From Haematobacter massiliensis (lineage in GTDB: Bacteria; Pseudomonadota; Alphaproteobacteria; Rhodobacterales; Rhodobacteraceae), in the NCBI RefSeq assembly GCF_000740795.1, contig NZ_JGYG01000003.1:248001-312000 (forward strand): a stretch of DNA of 64,000 nucleotides, read 5' to 3'. Positions 38,678 to 47,306 of the stretch are shown piece by piece. A program made the translations under genes and the position numbers. The notes under the pieces were generated by a model that saw nothing but the letters and a program-made list of their open reading frames with translations, was not told the DNA's origin and ran no database searches. The first letter of the stretch is position 1, and each line of letters opens with the position of its first letter.

Positions 38678-39928
38678 ACGTGTTGCAGGCGGCCCGCCAA
38701 CGGCCACCTGCCGCAGCCCGAAGCTGACGGCCCGACGGGAAGTCCCAGCCTTGGCCGGAGGGTCGGAGCCTCATTCTCCGCATTGCCGGACCGACCGGAT
38801 TTTCCAGCGTCACTTATGCGCTTCAGGGAGCGGCGGAGCCTGCGCCGCCTTCTCAGAACCGGTCACCGGAGCAGAGAGGACAGCGGCGAAGCGGACGCCC
38901 GTCCAATGGGTCCATTTGGCACTCGCGATCAACCTGCAATACGTCGGCTGATGGCGAGTTATCTTGGTTTTCTGACGCCGTTCCGAATGACCTGCCGGTT
39001 CTTTGGATGATCGGCCGTCACTCTGTGATCGCAGCGTAGATCGGCGGACCTCGGCCGTGCGCCCCGAGGCTTCATCGCCGAAAGCTCGTCCCCGACAGCC
39101 GCGTTGTCACTGGCATGACCTTTTTCCCTCGCGAAAAGGTTGCTGGCGATATGCGACCGGCGACGCGCCCAAAAGAACCTCTCCGACGGTTCGGATGCGC
39201 TGGAACCGGACGGAGTCCCAGACCGATCCTCGCAAGCCTCTTGGCCAAGGTCACGGTGGTGCATTTCGTGATGGCGGAGCGCTTCCAGCCAATCATGGCA
39301 GGCTCCCATGCCAAAAGCTCGCAGACGAGAGGAGCCTGATGACGACCAGTCCTAAGCGTCCAACACTGCGGGCGAAGAGGCAATGGAAGCGACGTGGCCC
39401 CTGATCGAGTGCGCGAAGCAGGATGAACGCGCCGGCGCAGCGCTGCGATCTGTCCAGAGCTTGCGGAGGGCCTGCGAACGAGGAGGCTGGGGCTGTTCCC
39501 GAGCAGGTCTGCGGGATGTTCACCACCCGGTGCCATTGAGCCGCTGGATTTCAGATGATTTGAGAGGCAACCCGGCCTGCACCTCTCGCCGAGAGGGTCG
39601 GAAAAAGGCCGCCAGCCACGACAAGCGTTGCTGCAACCCCGTCGAGATCAATTTGGCAGGATGATGGAGCGGGGACGTGTTTCCCGCGACGCAGCAGGTA
39701 TTCCTCGTCTGCCCACCCCGCCCCGATCAGGCAGCCATCCTTTCACGCCAATGACTTGTCAGCCTGCGGAAACAAGCCCGGGTTGCGAACTCCCGCTTTT
39801 CGCCGGCGCGGGACGAGCCGAATGCCGTGCCACCGAAGGGCGCTCGCCACGGCTGACGGGTCTCATCCGCGAAAGCGTCGGTGGCGCCGCGTTGGGGCGT
39901 CGGAGAGCCCTTCGATCTTCCCGGCATG
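38678..39928. other. 1.25 kb without a recognisable gene
   Basis: All six frames were read. The longest frames (for example 38672-39010 and 39115-39339 plus, 38959-39309 minus) have no recognisable motif, no convincing ribosome site and arginine/serine/proline-rich composition typical of chance frames in GC-rich DNA. No inverted terminal repeats, RNA gene or tandem repeat was found. Possible explanations are decayed genes, an unrecognised non-coding RNA or a spacer. Confidence 0.55.
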
Positions 39929-40483
39929 CTACTCGCTGCCCGAGGTCTCACCGGTGAGATCGGCAGGACGGTCTATGTCGTGGAGCATTTGGGGCGCAAC
40001 CTGAATCAGCCCGTCCCCGGTGATGGTCTGAAGCATGTGTCCCGCCCCCCTGTCCCCCTCAAGGGCCAGCAGGGCCTCAAAGCTGTCCGCGTCGAAGGCT
40101 GCGGGGGGCATGCGCCGCACGCCATCCGTCACGCAGGACGCTCCGCGACCCGAAAGTACCGCCGCCATCGTGGCTGTGTCGATGCGGGGCATGTCGGCCA
40201 GCACGATGAGCAGCCGGTCCGCCCCCATCTCGCGCGCCCGCCGCACCCCAAGCCGAAGGCTCGCGGACTGCTCCGCCGGACGCGGCGGACGGAGCATGTC
40301 GTAACCGGGCAGAAGTGGTGACAGTTCTGGCGCTGCCACGGCGATCCGCGCCTCCAGCGGGACCGCCGCCAGCGCGGAGGCAGCCCAGGAGATGAGCGGG
40401 TGCCCCGTCCAGTCGGCCAGCAACTTGTCCTGCGTTCCGAAACGCCGCGACAGGCCACCGGCGAGCAGGAGCCCTACCCTCAT
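39929..40483 (-). CDS. MobA/MocA-like molybdopterin nucleotidyltransferase
   Basis: A 184-residue NTP-transferase-fold protein. LLAGGLSRRFG at residues 6-16 followed by DKLL is the nucleotide-binding loop, and LADMP is the metal-binding aspartate motif. It would attach GMP (MobA) or CMP (MocA) to molybdopterin. RFG-xx-DKLL and the short length resemble MocA-type proteins slightly more than E. coli MobA, so the nucleotide is left open. No other molybdenum gene is nearby. It is divergent from the YihY gene. Confidence 0.78.
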   Translation of the reverse strand: MRVGLLLAGGLSRRFGTQDKLLADWTGHPLISWAASALAAVPLEARIAVAAPELSPLLPGYDMLRPPRPAEQSASLRLGVRRAREMGADRLLIVLADMPRIDTATMAAVLSGRGASCVTDGVRRMPPAAFDADSFEALLALEGDRGAGHMLQTITGDGLIQVAPQMLHDIDRPADLTGETSGSE

Positions 40484-40560
40484 GCAGCCCCCCTGTCACA
40501 GGACGCAGAAAACAACCGGGCGGCAGGGAACAGGAGGGCTGCCCGCAGACTTGGCGCTGC

Positions 40561-41427
40561 ATGGCAAACAGCTTCCTCCTCTCCGCCCGGCAAATCTGGC
40601 AAAGCATCGGCGAGAACAACCTGTCTCTCATCGCGGCAGGGGTGGCCTTCTACACGATGTTCGGCCTGTTCCCCGCCATCACTGCCGTCATGGCTATCGC
40701 TGCGCTGTTGACGACACCTGCCGATATCGTCGCGCAACTTGATGCCCTGAGCGGTGTCGTGCCGGAGGAGGTGGCCAGAACGGTGATCTCGCAGGCCAGC
40801 GCGGTGGCCGCGGCACCGGGGGCCGGACTGGGGCTGACAGCGTTCTTTGGCCTTGGGCTGGCGCTCTGGTCGGCGTCCCGCGGGGTGGGAAGCCTCATCC
40901 AGGGGCTGAACGTGGCCTATGATGCGCGGGAGGAGCGAAGTTTCGTTCATCTGACGCTCGTGACTCTCAGTCTGACCCTTGCGGGGGTGGTGGGAGTGGT
41001 TGTCGTGCTGTCGATGATCGCGCTCCTGCCTGCGGTTTTCGCCATCTTCGGCGAGGATGAACTCTGGGCGCAGATCGCGAACTGGCTTCGCTGGCCCGTG
41101 CTGCTGGCAACCATGATCCTCGGGCTGTCCTTCGTCTATCGCTTCGGCCCCTGTGGGAGCAAAGGACGGCGGTTTGCACCGGGGGCAGCGCTGGCATGTC
41201 TGCTCTGGCTTGTGGTTTCCATAGGGTTTTCGATCTATGTCAGCCATTTCGCAAGCTACAACGAAACCTTCGGCGCGCTCGGCAGCGTCATCGTGCTGCT
41301 GATGTGGATATGGCTGTCCACCTTCATCGTGCTGCTCGGCGCAGAGGTAAACGCTGAAATCCAGCGTCGTGGTACTCTGGGCAAGGCCGTGAGCGAGGGG
41401 ATCAAGCCCGCCCGCGGCGTCGGATGA
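40561..41427 (+). CDS. YihY/BrkB-family inner-membrane protein
   Basis: A 288-residue protein with about six transmembrane helices. The family start LIAAGVAFYTMFGLFPAITA and the late YNETFGALGSVIVLLMWIWLS are diagnostic of YihY/BrkB (UPF0761). The family was once called RNase BN in error; no function is established. It ends with a short basic cytoplasmic tail. No operon partner is tightly linked; the siderophore genes start 128 bp downstream on the same strand. Confidence 0.88.
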   Translation: MANSFLLSARQIWQSIGENNLSLIAAGVAFYTMFGLFPAITAVMAIAALLTTPADIVAQLDALSGVVPEEVARTVISQASAVAAAPGAGLGLTAFFGLGLALWSASRGVGSLIQGLNVAYDAREERSFVHLTLVTLSLTLAGVVGVVVVLSMIALLPAVFAIFGEDELWAQIANWLRWPVLLATMILGLSFVYRFGPCGSKGRRFAPGAALACLLWLVVSIGFSIYVSHFASYNETFGALGSVIVLLMWIWLSTFIVLLGAEVNAEIQRRGTLGKAVSEGIKPARGVG

Positions 41428-41555
41428 GCGAATGCGACACTTCACCGCCCCTCGTTTCACGAGAAAGCCCACATAACTTATCTTTTCTATAGGAATTGGT
41501 TTTGACCGCCGAATACCGGCGGGGTAATGACGGCCCAACCGAAATGGAGGTCGCC

Positions 41556-42491
41556 ATGAAGCTTTTTCACACCCTGCTCGGCACGGCCGCGCTTGGTCTT
41601 GCTCTTGCCGGAGCGCCCGTGATGGCTGAGCCGCTGACCATCGAGCATCAGCAAGGCACGCTCGAACTTCCCGCCACGCCGCAGAAGGTGCTTGTTCTGG
41701 ATATCGTGTCTCTCGACAACATGGACGCGCTCGGCGTGGAACCTGCCGGAGTCATCGGCTCCACGCTCCCGCCTTATCTCCGGAAATACGCGGATGACAA
41801 ATATCTGAAGATCGGCACCCTGTTCGAGCCTGATTACGAGGCGATCAACGCGGCGGAAGGCGATCTTGCCATCGTCGGCGGCCGGTCCCGGGCGAAATAT
41901 GCCGAAGTGGCGGCGCTGCTTCCGACCATCGACATGACGGTGGTGAACGATGCCCAGTTCGTCGATCATGTGAAGTCCAATGTGACGAAGCTCGGCGCGC
42001 TGTTCGACAAGTCTGACCGGGCCGCCGAACTCACCGCCACGCTGGACGAAAAGGTCGCCCGGCTCAAGGCGGATGCGGTGGATGAAGGCACGGCGCTGAT
42101 CCTCGTCACCAATGCCGGGAAGCTTGGCGCCTATGGACCGACCTCCCGCGTGGGATGGCTGCACACGCTGATCGGCTTCCCCACTGTGGAAAAGAGCATC
42201 GACGACCGCTTCCACGGCGGCGATGTGGTGTCCTTCGAGTATATCCTGGAGAAGAACCCGAAATGGCTCTTCGTCATCGACCGGGATGCCGCTGTCGGCC
42301 AAGTTGAACCGGGCGTTGCAGCCCGCGCGGTGCTCGACAATGAAATCATCCACCGCACGGATGCGTGGAAGGAAGACCGGATCGTCTATCTGGACCCGGC
42401 TTCGGCCTATGTCTCCTCGGGCGGCTACACCGCGTTCAGCACGCTGGTCGATCAGGTTCAGGCGGCGGTTTCCAAGGACCGTGGCGAGTAA
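41556..42491 (+). CDS. Siderophore ABC transporter, substrate-binding protein
   Basis: A 311-residue periplasmic (class III) binding protein of the FatB/CeuE/YclQ type. It has a signal peptide (about 1-24, ending PVMAEP) and the helical-backbone fold with VLVLDIVSLDNMDALGV, YEAINAAEGDLAIVGGRS and GWLHTLIGF. FatB/CeuE relatives bind catecholate or mixed iron-siderophores. GGAGG lies just upstream of ATG 41556, which is chosen over an upstream extension. Its stop lies inside the start of the first permease gene (11-bp overlap). Confidence 0.9.
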   Translation: MKLFHTLLGTAALGLALAGAPVMAEPLTIEHQQGTLELPATPQKVLVLDIVSLDNMDALGVEPAGVIGSTLPPYLRKYADDKYLKIGTLFEPDYEAINAAEGDLAIVGGRSRAKYAEVAALLPTIDMTVVNDAQFVDHVKSNVTKLGALFDKSDRAAELTATLDEKVARLKADAVDEGTALILVTNAGKLGAYGPTSRVGWLHTLIGFPTVEKSIDDRFHGGDVVSFEYILEKNPKWLFVIDRDAAVGQVEPGVAARAVLDNEIIHRTDAWKEDRIVYLDPASAYVSSGGYTAFSTLVDQVQAAVSKDRGE

Positions 42492-43491
42492 TCCCGACAT
42501 ATCGGACGGCCGGTCACGTTCGGTCCTGTCCGCGCTTCTGCTGCCCGCCGCGATCTGCCTCACCCTGGCGCTCGCGGCGGGCAGCCTTTTCGTGGGCGTG
42601 ACCGATATCCGGCTTTCGGGGCTGATCGACGGGAGCGCCACTTCCGAACAGTCGCTGATCCTGGCCGCAAGCCGCATTCCCAGAACGGCGGCGCTGCTGC
42701 TCGCCGGATCCTCGATGGCGATTGCGGGGCTCATCATGCAGATGATGATCCGCAACCGCTTCGTCGAACCCTCCACCGCGGGGACAGTCGAATCGGCGAG
42801 CCTCGGCCTGCTGCTGGTCACGCTCTTCGCCCCGGCCTGGCCCATCTGGGGCAAGATGCTGGTCGCCGCGGGCTTTGCCGCGGCGGGCACATGGCTCTTC
42901 CTCCGGCTCCTCCGCCTCGTTCCGCTCCGCGATGTGCTGATGGTGCCGCTGGTCGGCATCATGCTGGGCGGTATCATCGGCGCGGCGACGACGTTCCTCG
43001 CCTATCGCACGGACCTGCTTCAGACGATGCTGGCCTGGACGACGGGGGATTTCTCGGGCGTGCTGCGCGGACGCTACGAGCTGCTTTATATCGGCTTCGC
43101 GCTGGCCGTGGTCGCCTATATCGCGGCGGACCGGTTCACCGTCGCGGGGATGGGCCGGGATTTCGCAACCAACCTCGGGCTGAACTATCGGCGCGTCGTG
43201 GCGCTGGGGCTGACCATCGTGTCGCTCATCACGGCGGTCGTGGTGGTAAGCGTGGGGATGATCCCGTTCCTCGGCCTCATCGTGCCGAATGTCGTCAGCC
43301 TGATGATCGGCGATAACATGCGCCGCGCCGTGCCCTGGGTCGCGGTGCTGGGCGCGGCCTTCATCCTTGCCTGCGACATCCTTGGGCGGTTGATCCGCTA
43401 CCCCTACGAGATCCCGATCGGCGTGGTCGTCGGCGTGATCGGCAGCGGGATGTTCCTCTGGCTGCTTCTGAGGAAACAGCATGGCCGCTAA
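42481..43491 (+). CDS. Siderophore ABC transporter permease 1 (FecCD family)
   Basis: A 336-residue FecCD-type permease with about nine hydrophobic helices. SRIPRTAALLLAGSSMAIAGLIMQ, the typical N-terminal motif, is near residues 68-91, and GMIPFLGLIVPNVVSLMIGDNMR is the conserved C-terminal segment that contacts the ATPase. The GTG start at 42481 overlaps the binding-protein gene by 11 bp, and the end overlaps permease 2 by 11 bp, as in yclN/yclO and ceuB/ceuC clusters. Confidence 0.92.
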   Translation: MASNPDISDGRSRSVLSALLLPAAICLTLALAAGSLFVGVTDIRLSGLIDGSATSEQSLILAASRIPRTAALLLAGSSMAIAGLIMQMMIRNRFVEPSTAGTVESASLGLLLVTLFAPAWPIWGKMLVAAGFAAAGTWLFLRLLRLVPLRDVLMVPLVGIMLGGIIGAATTFLAYRTDLLQTMLAWTTGDFSGVLRGRYELLYIGFALAVVAYIAADRFTVAGMGRDFATNLGLNYRRVVALGLTIVSLITAVVVVSVGMIPFLGLIVPNVVSLMIGDNMRRAVPWVAVLGAAFILACDILGRLIRYPYEIPIGVVVGVIGSGMFLWLLLRKQHGR

Positions 43492-44437
43492 CCGACCCCG
43501 TCTCGTCATCCTGCTGCTGGCCATCGTGGCGGCGCTCGCCGTGACGGCGTTCATGACGCTTGGCGCGAGGGGAAGCTGGGACTTCGTGCTCAAGTTCCGG
43601 GGCCTGAAACTCGCGGGTCTGGTGCTGGTCGCCTATGCCGTGGCGGTCTCCACGGTGATGTTCCAGACGGTCACCGCGAACCGCATCCTCACGCCCTCCG
43701 TCATGGGGTTCGACGCGCTCTATGTGCTGATCCAGACGCTGCTGGTTGCCGGCATCGGCTCCCATGCCGCGGCGGTGCTGAACCCGAACCTGCTCTTCGC
43801 GGCCAAGGTCATGCTGATGGTGGTCTTCTCGGGGCTGCTGTTCCGCTGGCTGTTTCTGGGCGAGGAGCGCAGCCTCCACCTCCTCGTGCTCGTCGGCATC
43901 ATCTTCGGGGTGTTCTTCCGAAGCGTCTCCACGCTGATCCAGCGGATGCTCGACCCGAACGAGTTCATGGTCCTGTCCGATAGCCTCTTCGCCAGTTTCA
44001 ACAGCGTTCAGCCCACGTTGCTCGGTGCCTCCGCCGTGCTGATCGGGCTGGCATCCATCGTGGGCTACCTGATGTTGAACCGGCTGGACGTGCTGACGCT
44101 GGGCCGGCCCATGTCGATCGGCCTCGGCCTGCCCTACAAGCAGACGGTGGCGATCATCCTGGCCATCGTCGCGCTGCTCGTCTCCGTCTCCACGGCGCTT
44201 GTCGGTCCGGTGACGTTCTTCGGTCTGCTGGTCGCAAGTCTCGCGCATGTCATGACCGGAAGCGCGAAGCACCGCCATGTCCTTCCCGTCGCCGTTCTGC
44301 TCGCCGTCATCTGCCTCGTCGGCGGTCAGACGGTGCTGGAGCGGGTGTTCGGCTTCAACACGGCCTTGTCGGTCATCATCGAATTCCTGGGCGGCATCGC
44401 CTTCATCCTGCTCATCATACGCCGGGGGGCCAGATGA
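43481..44437 (+). CDS. Siderophore ABC transporter permease 2 (FecCD family)
   Basis: A 318-residue FecCD permease pairing with permease 1. STVMFQTVTANRILTPSVMGFDALYVLIQT is the family N-terminal motif, and ALVGPVTFFGLLVASLAHVMTG the conserved cytoplasmic loop. About nine helices are expected. The stop overlaps the ATPase start as ATGA (44434-44437). Confidence 0.92.
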   Translation: MAANRPRLVILLLAIVAALAVTAFMTLGARGSWDFVLKFRGLKLAGLVLVAYAVAVSTVMFQTVTANRILTPSVMGFDALYVLIQTLLVAGIGSHAAAVLNPNLLFAAKVMLMVVFSGLLFRWLFLGEERSLHLLVLVGIIFGVFFRSVSTLIQRMLDPNEFMVLSDSLFASFNSVQPTLLGASAVLIGLASIVGYLMLNRLDVLTLGRPMSIGLGLPYKQTVAIILAIVALLVSVSTALVGPVTFFGLLVASLAHVMTGSAKHRHVLPVAVLLAVICLVGGQTVLERVFGFNTALSVIIEFLGGIAFILLIIRRGAR

Positions 44438-45192
44438 TCCACGCCTCGAATCTCAGCAAGACCTATGGCGAGACGGTCGTCGTCGATGATGTGACGCTGA
44501 CGCTGCCCGCCTGTGGCATCACCTCGATCATCGGGCCGAACGGCGCCGGGAAATCCACCTTTCTGTCGATGGCGAGCAGGCTCCTGGCGATGGACAGGGG
44601 TACCGTCACCGTGGACGGGCTCGACGTAACCAGGACACCCTCCGACGTGCTGGCGCGGCGGCTGGCGATCCTGCGGCAGGACAACCACCTGACCTCCCGC
44701 CTGACAGTCCGCGATCTGGTGACCTTCGGGCGCTATCCCTATACCAAGGGACGACCCAATACCGAGGACCGCGTCCATGTCGAACGCGCTCTCGGCTATC
44801 TGAACCTTGAACCTCTGGCCGACCGCTTTCTGGACGAGATCTCCGGCGGGCAGCGGCAGCGGGCATTCGTCGCCATGGTCCTGTGTCAGGACACGGATTA
44901 CGTGCTGCTGGACGAGCCGCTGAACAATCTCGACCTGAAGCACGCGCAGGCGATGATGAAGACGATGCGGGGCGCCACGCGCGATCTCGGCAAGACCGTC
45001 GTCATGGTCCTGCACGACATCAACTTCGCCGCCTGGTATTCCGACCACATCGTCGCCATGCGGGATGGCCGCGTCGCTATCGCCGGAACGGTGGAGGAGG
45101 TCATCCGCCCAGAGGTGCTCCGCGACATCTATGAGGTCGATATCGCGGTGGAGGAATTCGGCGGGCGTCGGGTGGCCCTGTTCTACGAATAG
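44434..45192 (+). CDS. Siderophore ABC transporter ATP-binding protein
   Basis: A 252-residue FepC-type ATPase. Walker A GPNGAGKST (about residues 32-40), Q-loop in LRQDNHL, signature SGGQRQR, Walker B YVLLDEP and the switch histidine in VLHDINFAAWYSD are all intact. With the two permeases and the binding protein it makes a complete importer. No outer-membrane receptor, TonB or siderophore synthesis gene is in the window, so the ligand is unknown. Confidence 0.94.
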   Translation: MIHASNLSKTYGETVVVDDVTLTLPACGITSIIGPNGAGKSTFLSMASRLLAMDRGTVTVDGLDVTRTPSDVLARRLAILRQDNHLTSRLTVRDLVTFGRYPYTKGRPNTEDRVHVERALGYLNLEPLADRFLDEISGGQRQRAFVAMVLCQDTDYVLLDEPLNNLDLKHAQAMMKTMRGATRDLGKTVVMVLHDINFAAWYSDHIVAMRDGRVAIAGTVEEVIRPEVLRDIYEVDIAVEEFGGRRVALFYE

Positions 45193-45449
45193 GCGCTACC
45201 CTGTATGCCCAGGCGGCACGCGGAACAGCGTCCGGAAAAGCGCGCGCATGACCCGCGCCCAAGGCCCCTGCCCAATGTATCCGTCCCCGCGGGAGCCATG
45301 CCTGCGGCTCCTCAGCGGATGCCGCCGCCAACGCTCCCTGCGCGCGGGACGCGCAGAGCTTGCCTGCCCCCGACCATGGCAGACAGCCCGGGATTTCATT
45401 GCGCCGAAGGACGCAGGGACTGGCGCCCGTTGAGGCGCCAGCCCGTAGC

Positions 45450-45926
45450 TCAGTGATGAGCGTGAGGATCGGCGTTACCGTCTTTGCGGACTTCGACGTT
45501 GAAGACGACGGGAACCTTGCCGGACTTTTCAAACACCAGCGTCGCGGGGATCTTTTCGCCCACGGTCCATGGCGTGCCGTTCAACCCCATGAACATGACG
45601 TGATAGCCGCCCGGCTCCAGGGTCACCGTCTGCCCCGGCGGGATTTCCACCGCCTCGACATGCGTCATTCTGGCAATCCCGTCCTTTTCTTCCGACAGGT
45701 GGATCATCGGATTGCCGATCTCCGCCTCGACACCGATGAGACGGTCGGGCGCACTGCCCGCATTGGTGACCGTCAGATAGCCAGCGGCGGCGCGGGCAGA
45801 GGCGGGAACCTCGAACGAATAGGGGTGACCGATGGTCAGCTCACCCGCCTTGAACTCATGAGCAAGCGCAGAGGTGGCAAGGAGCGGTGTGGCAAAAAGG
45901 GTTGCAGCCAGAAGCGTGCGGAACAT
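45450..45926 (-). CDS. Periplasmic copper chaperone PCu(A)C
   Basis: A 158-residue exported protein (signal peptide about 1-22). The Cu(I) motif H-X10-M-X21-H-X-M is exact: His76, Met87, His109 and Met111. The C-terminus ends in a histidine-rich PHAHH. PCu(A)C proteins deliver copper to the CuA site of cytochrome oxidase subunit II, often with Sco. No sco gene is seen, but a CuA-type oxidase operon starts about 3.7 kb to the right. The small secreted protein gene upstream on the same strand may be part of the unit. Confidence 0.92.
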   Translation of the reverse strand: MFRTLLAATLFATPLLATSALAHEFKAGELTIGHPYSFEVPASARAAAGYLTVTNAGSAPDRLIGVEAEIGNPMIHLSEEKDGIARMTHVEAVEIPPGQTVTLEPGGYHVMFMGLNGTPWTVGEKIPATLVFEKSGKVPVVFNVEVRKDGNADPHAHH

Positions 45927-45967
45927 GGGGTATCTCCGTGAAAGCGTTTGTCAGATGAAGTCGCGTT

Positions 45968-46333
45968 TCACGAAAGCGGCGGGCCGCGCGGCAAGGGGTT
46001 GAAAGACGGTGCTCCCGCCCGCAGCGTCAACGGGCCGAGCGTCGCGTAAACCGTGCCTGACAGGCGCCAGACCATACCGGGCAATGGCGGCGTCGGCGCG
46101 TGATCCAGAGCGTGCGGAAACGCACAGGGATCCGAGCGCACCTCCTCAACCGGAGCGCCGTTTCCATCGAGCACGACAACCCGCATCCCGTCGCCAGAAC
46201 AGATGACGACATAGCGCAGGTCGACAAGCCCCAGCGACACCGCCGCCGCCGACACCTTCGGCAGCAGGACACCCGCGACAACGAGCAGAACGGAAAGAAG
46301 GCGCAGCAGTCCGACGATCATGGCGCGGACCAT
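45968..46333 (-). CDS. Small exported protein, unknown (DUF2946-like appearance)
   Basis: A 121-residue protein with an N-terminal hydrophobic export segment (about 5-30). The mature part has one cysteine in VVICSGDGMRVVVLDG and another in DPCAFPHALDH, with nearby histidines. This layout resembles DUF2946-type proteins that sit beside copper genes, but the resemblance is weak. It lies 42 bp upstream of the copper chaperone on the same strand, so a copper role is possible. Either ATG 46333 or 46321 could start it. Confidence 0.62.
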   Translation of the reverse strand: MVRAMIVGLLRLLSVLLVVAGVLLPKVSAAAVSLGLVDLRYVVICSGDGMRVVVLDGNGAPVEEVRSDPCAFPHALDHAPTPPLPGMVWRLSGTVYATLGPLTLRAGAPSFNPLPRGPPLS

Positions 46334-46652
46334 ACTGACGCGCGCATGTTCTGGAAAGGCGCAGAATGTCCTAGGGTCGCTGATCGAAACTGACCGCTGT
46401 AGCCTCGGGGGGTGAAGGGGCTACCCAAACCGGATCGCCGCCCCAAACCGCAACTCGGCAGCGTCAGGAAAGCCGCACTCGGGTTGCTGCAGGCGCCAGG
46501 CGCCCGCTTCCGCAAATAGGTAAAATGCACTGCATGTCACTTCCACCACAGGGTATGGCGGCAGCCTTCCGTGGCACTCCCGCTGCGATGCGTACCGGGC
46601 CGCTTGATCTCTCGCACTGTCCGTCGCTGATGTGACCGCCGGATATAATCGC
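46334..46652. other. Spacer between small exported protein and satellite array
   Basis: About 320 bp of ordinary composition with no recognisable gene, which should contain the promoter for the minus-strand copper genes. No clear promoter or hairpin was recognised. The right end runs directly into the repeat array. Confidence 0.5.
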
Positions 46653-47153
46653 GCTTCCCTGCTTCCCTGCTTCCCTGCTTCCCTGCTTCCCTGCTTCCCT
46701 GCTTCCCTGCTTCCCTGCTTCCCTGCTTCCCTGCTTCCCTGCTTCCCTGCTTCCCTGCTTCCCTGCTTCCCTGCTTCCCTGCTTCCCTGCTTCCCTGCTT
46801 CCCTGCTTCCCTGCTTCCCTGCTTCCCTGCTTCCCTGCTTCCCTGCTTCCCTGCTTCCCTGCTTCCCTGCTTCCCTGCTTCCCTGCTTCCCTGCTTCCCT
46901 GCTTCCCTGCTTCCCTGCTTCCCTGCTTCCCTGCTTCCCTGCTTCCCTGCTTCCCTGCTTCCCTGCTTCCCTGCTTCCCTGCTTCCCTGCTTCCCTGCTT
47001 CCCTGCTTCCCTGCTTCCCTGCTTCCCTGCTTCCCTGCTTCCCTGCTTCCCTGCTTCCCTGCTTCCCTGCTTCCCTGCTTCCCTGCTTCCCTGCTTCCCT
47101 GCTTCCCTGCTTCCCTGCTTCCCTGCTTCCCTGCTTCCCTGCTTCCCTGCTTC
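46653..47153. repeat. Octanucleotide satellite, 62.6 perfect copies
   Basis: The unit GCTTCCCT (AGGGAAGC on the minus strand) repeats without a single mismatch for 62 full copies (46653-47148) plus five bases of the next. Since 8 is not a multiple of 3, each frame passes through all phases and encodes the same 8-residue repeat (SLLPCFPA on plus, REAGKQGS on minus), and no frame contains a stop. On the minus strand GGG recurs every 8 bases with 5-base loops, a canonical G-quadruplex pattern. The array lies 153 bp past the M20 peptidase stop codon. It is not a CRISPR: there are no spacers. Confidence 0.97.
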
Positions 47154-47306
47154 GACGATTGTCAGCAGTCCGAATTTGCAAGGGTAAAGCGATGACCCGC
47201 ATCCTTGGCCTTTGCTGACCCCCGGCATCCGACAGGGTGCGCGGTTCCCTGCGCCGAAGGTCGTGGCCGGATCCGGTTCGGACCCCTCCCAGCAAAGACC
47301 GGGGCC

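Noticed and set aside
38959-39309. Transposase remnant
   Set aside because: Suggested by position in a gene-free stretch, but no DDE-like motif or terminal inverted repeats could be found in any frame.
41500-41525. Fur-type iron box before the siderophore genes
   Set aside because: Only an AT-rich stretch and a small GC hairpin were seen; no recognisable Fur, Irr or RirA motif.
46653-47153. CRISPR array
   Set aside because: The units are adjacent 8-mers with no spacers and no cas genes nearby.
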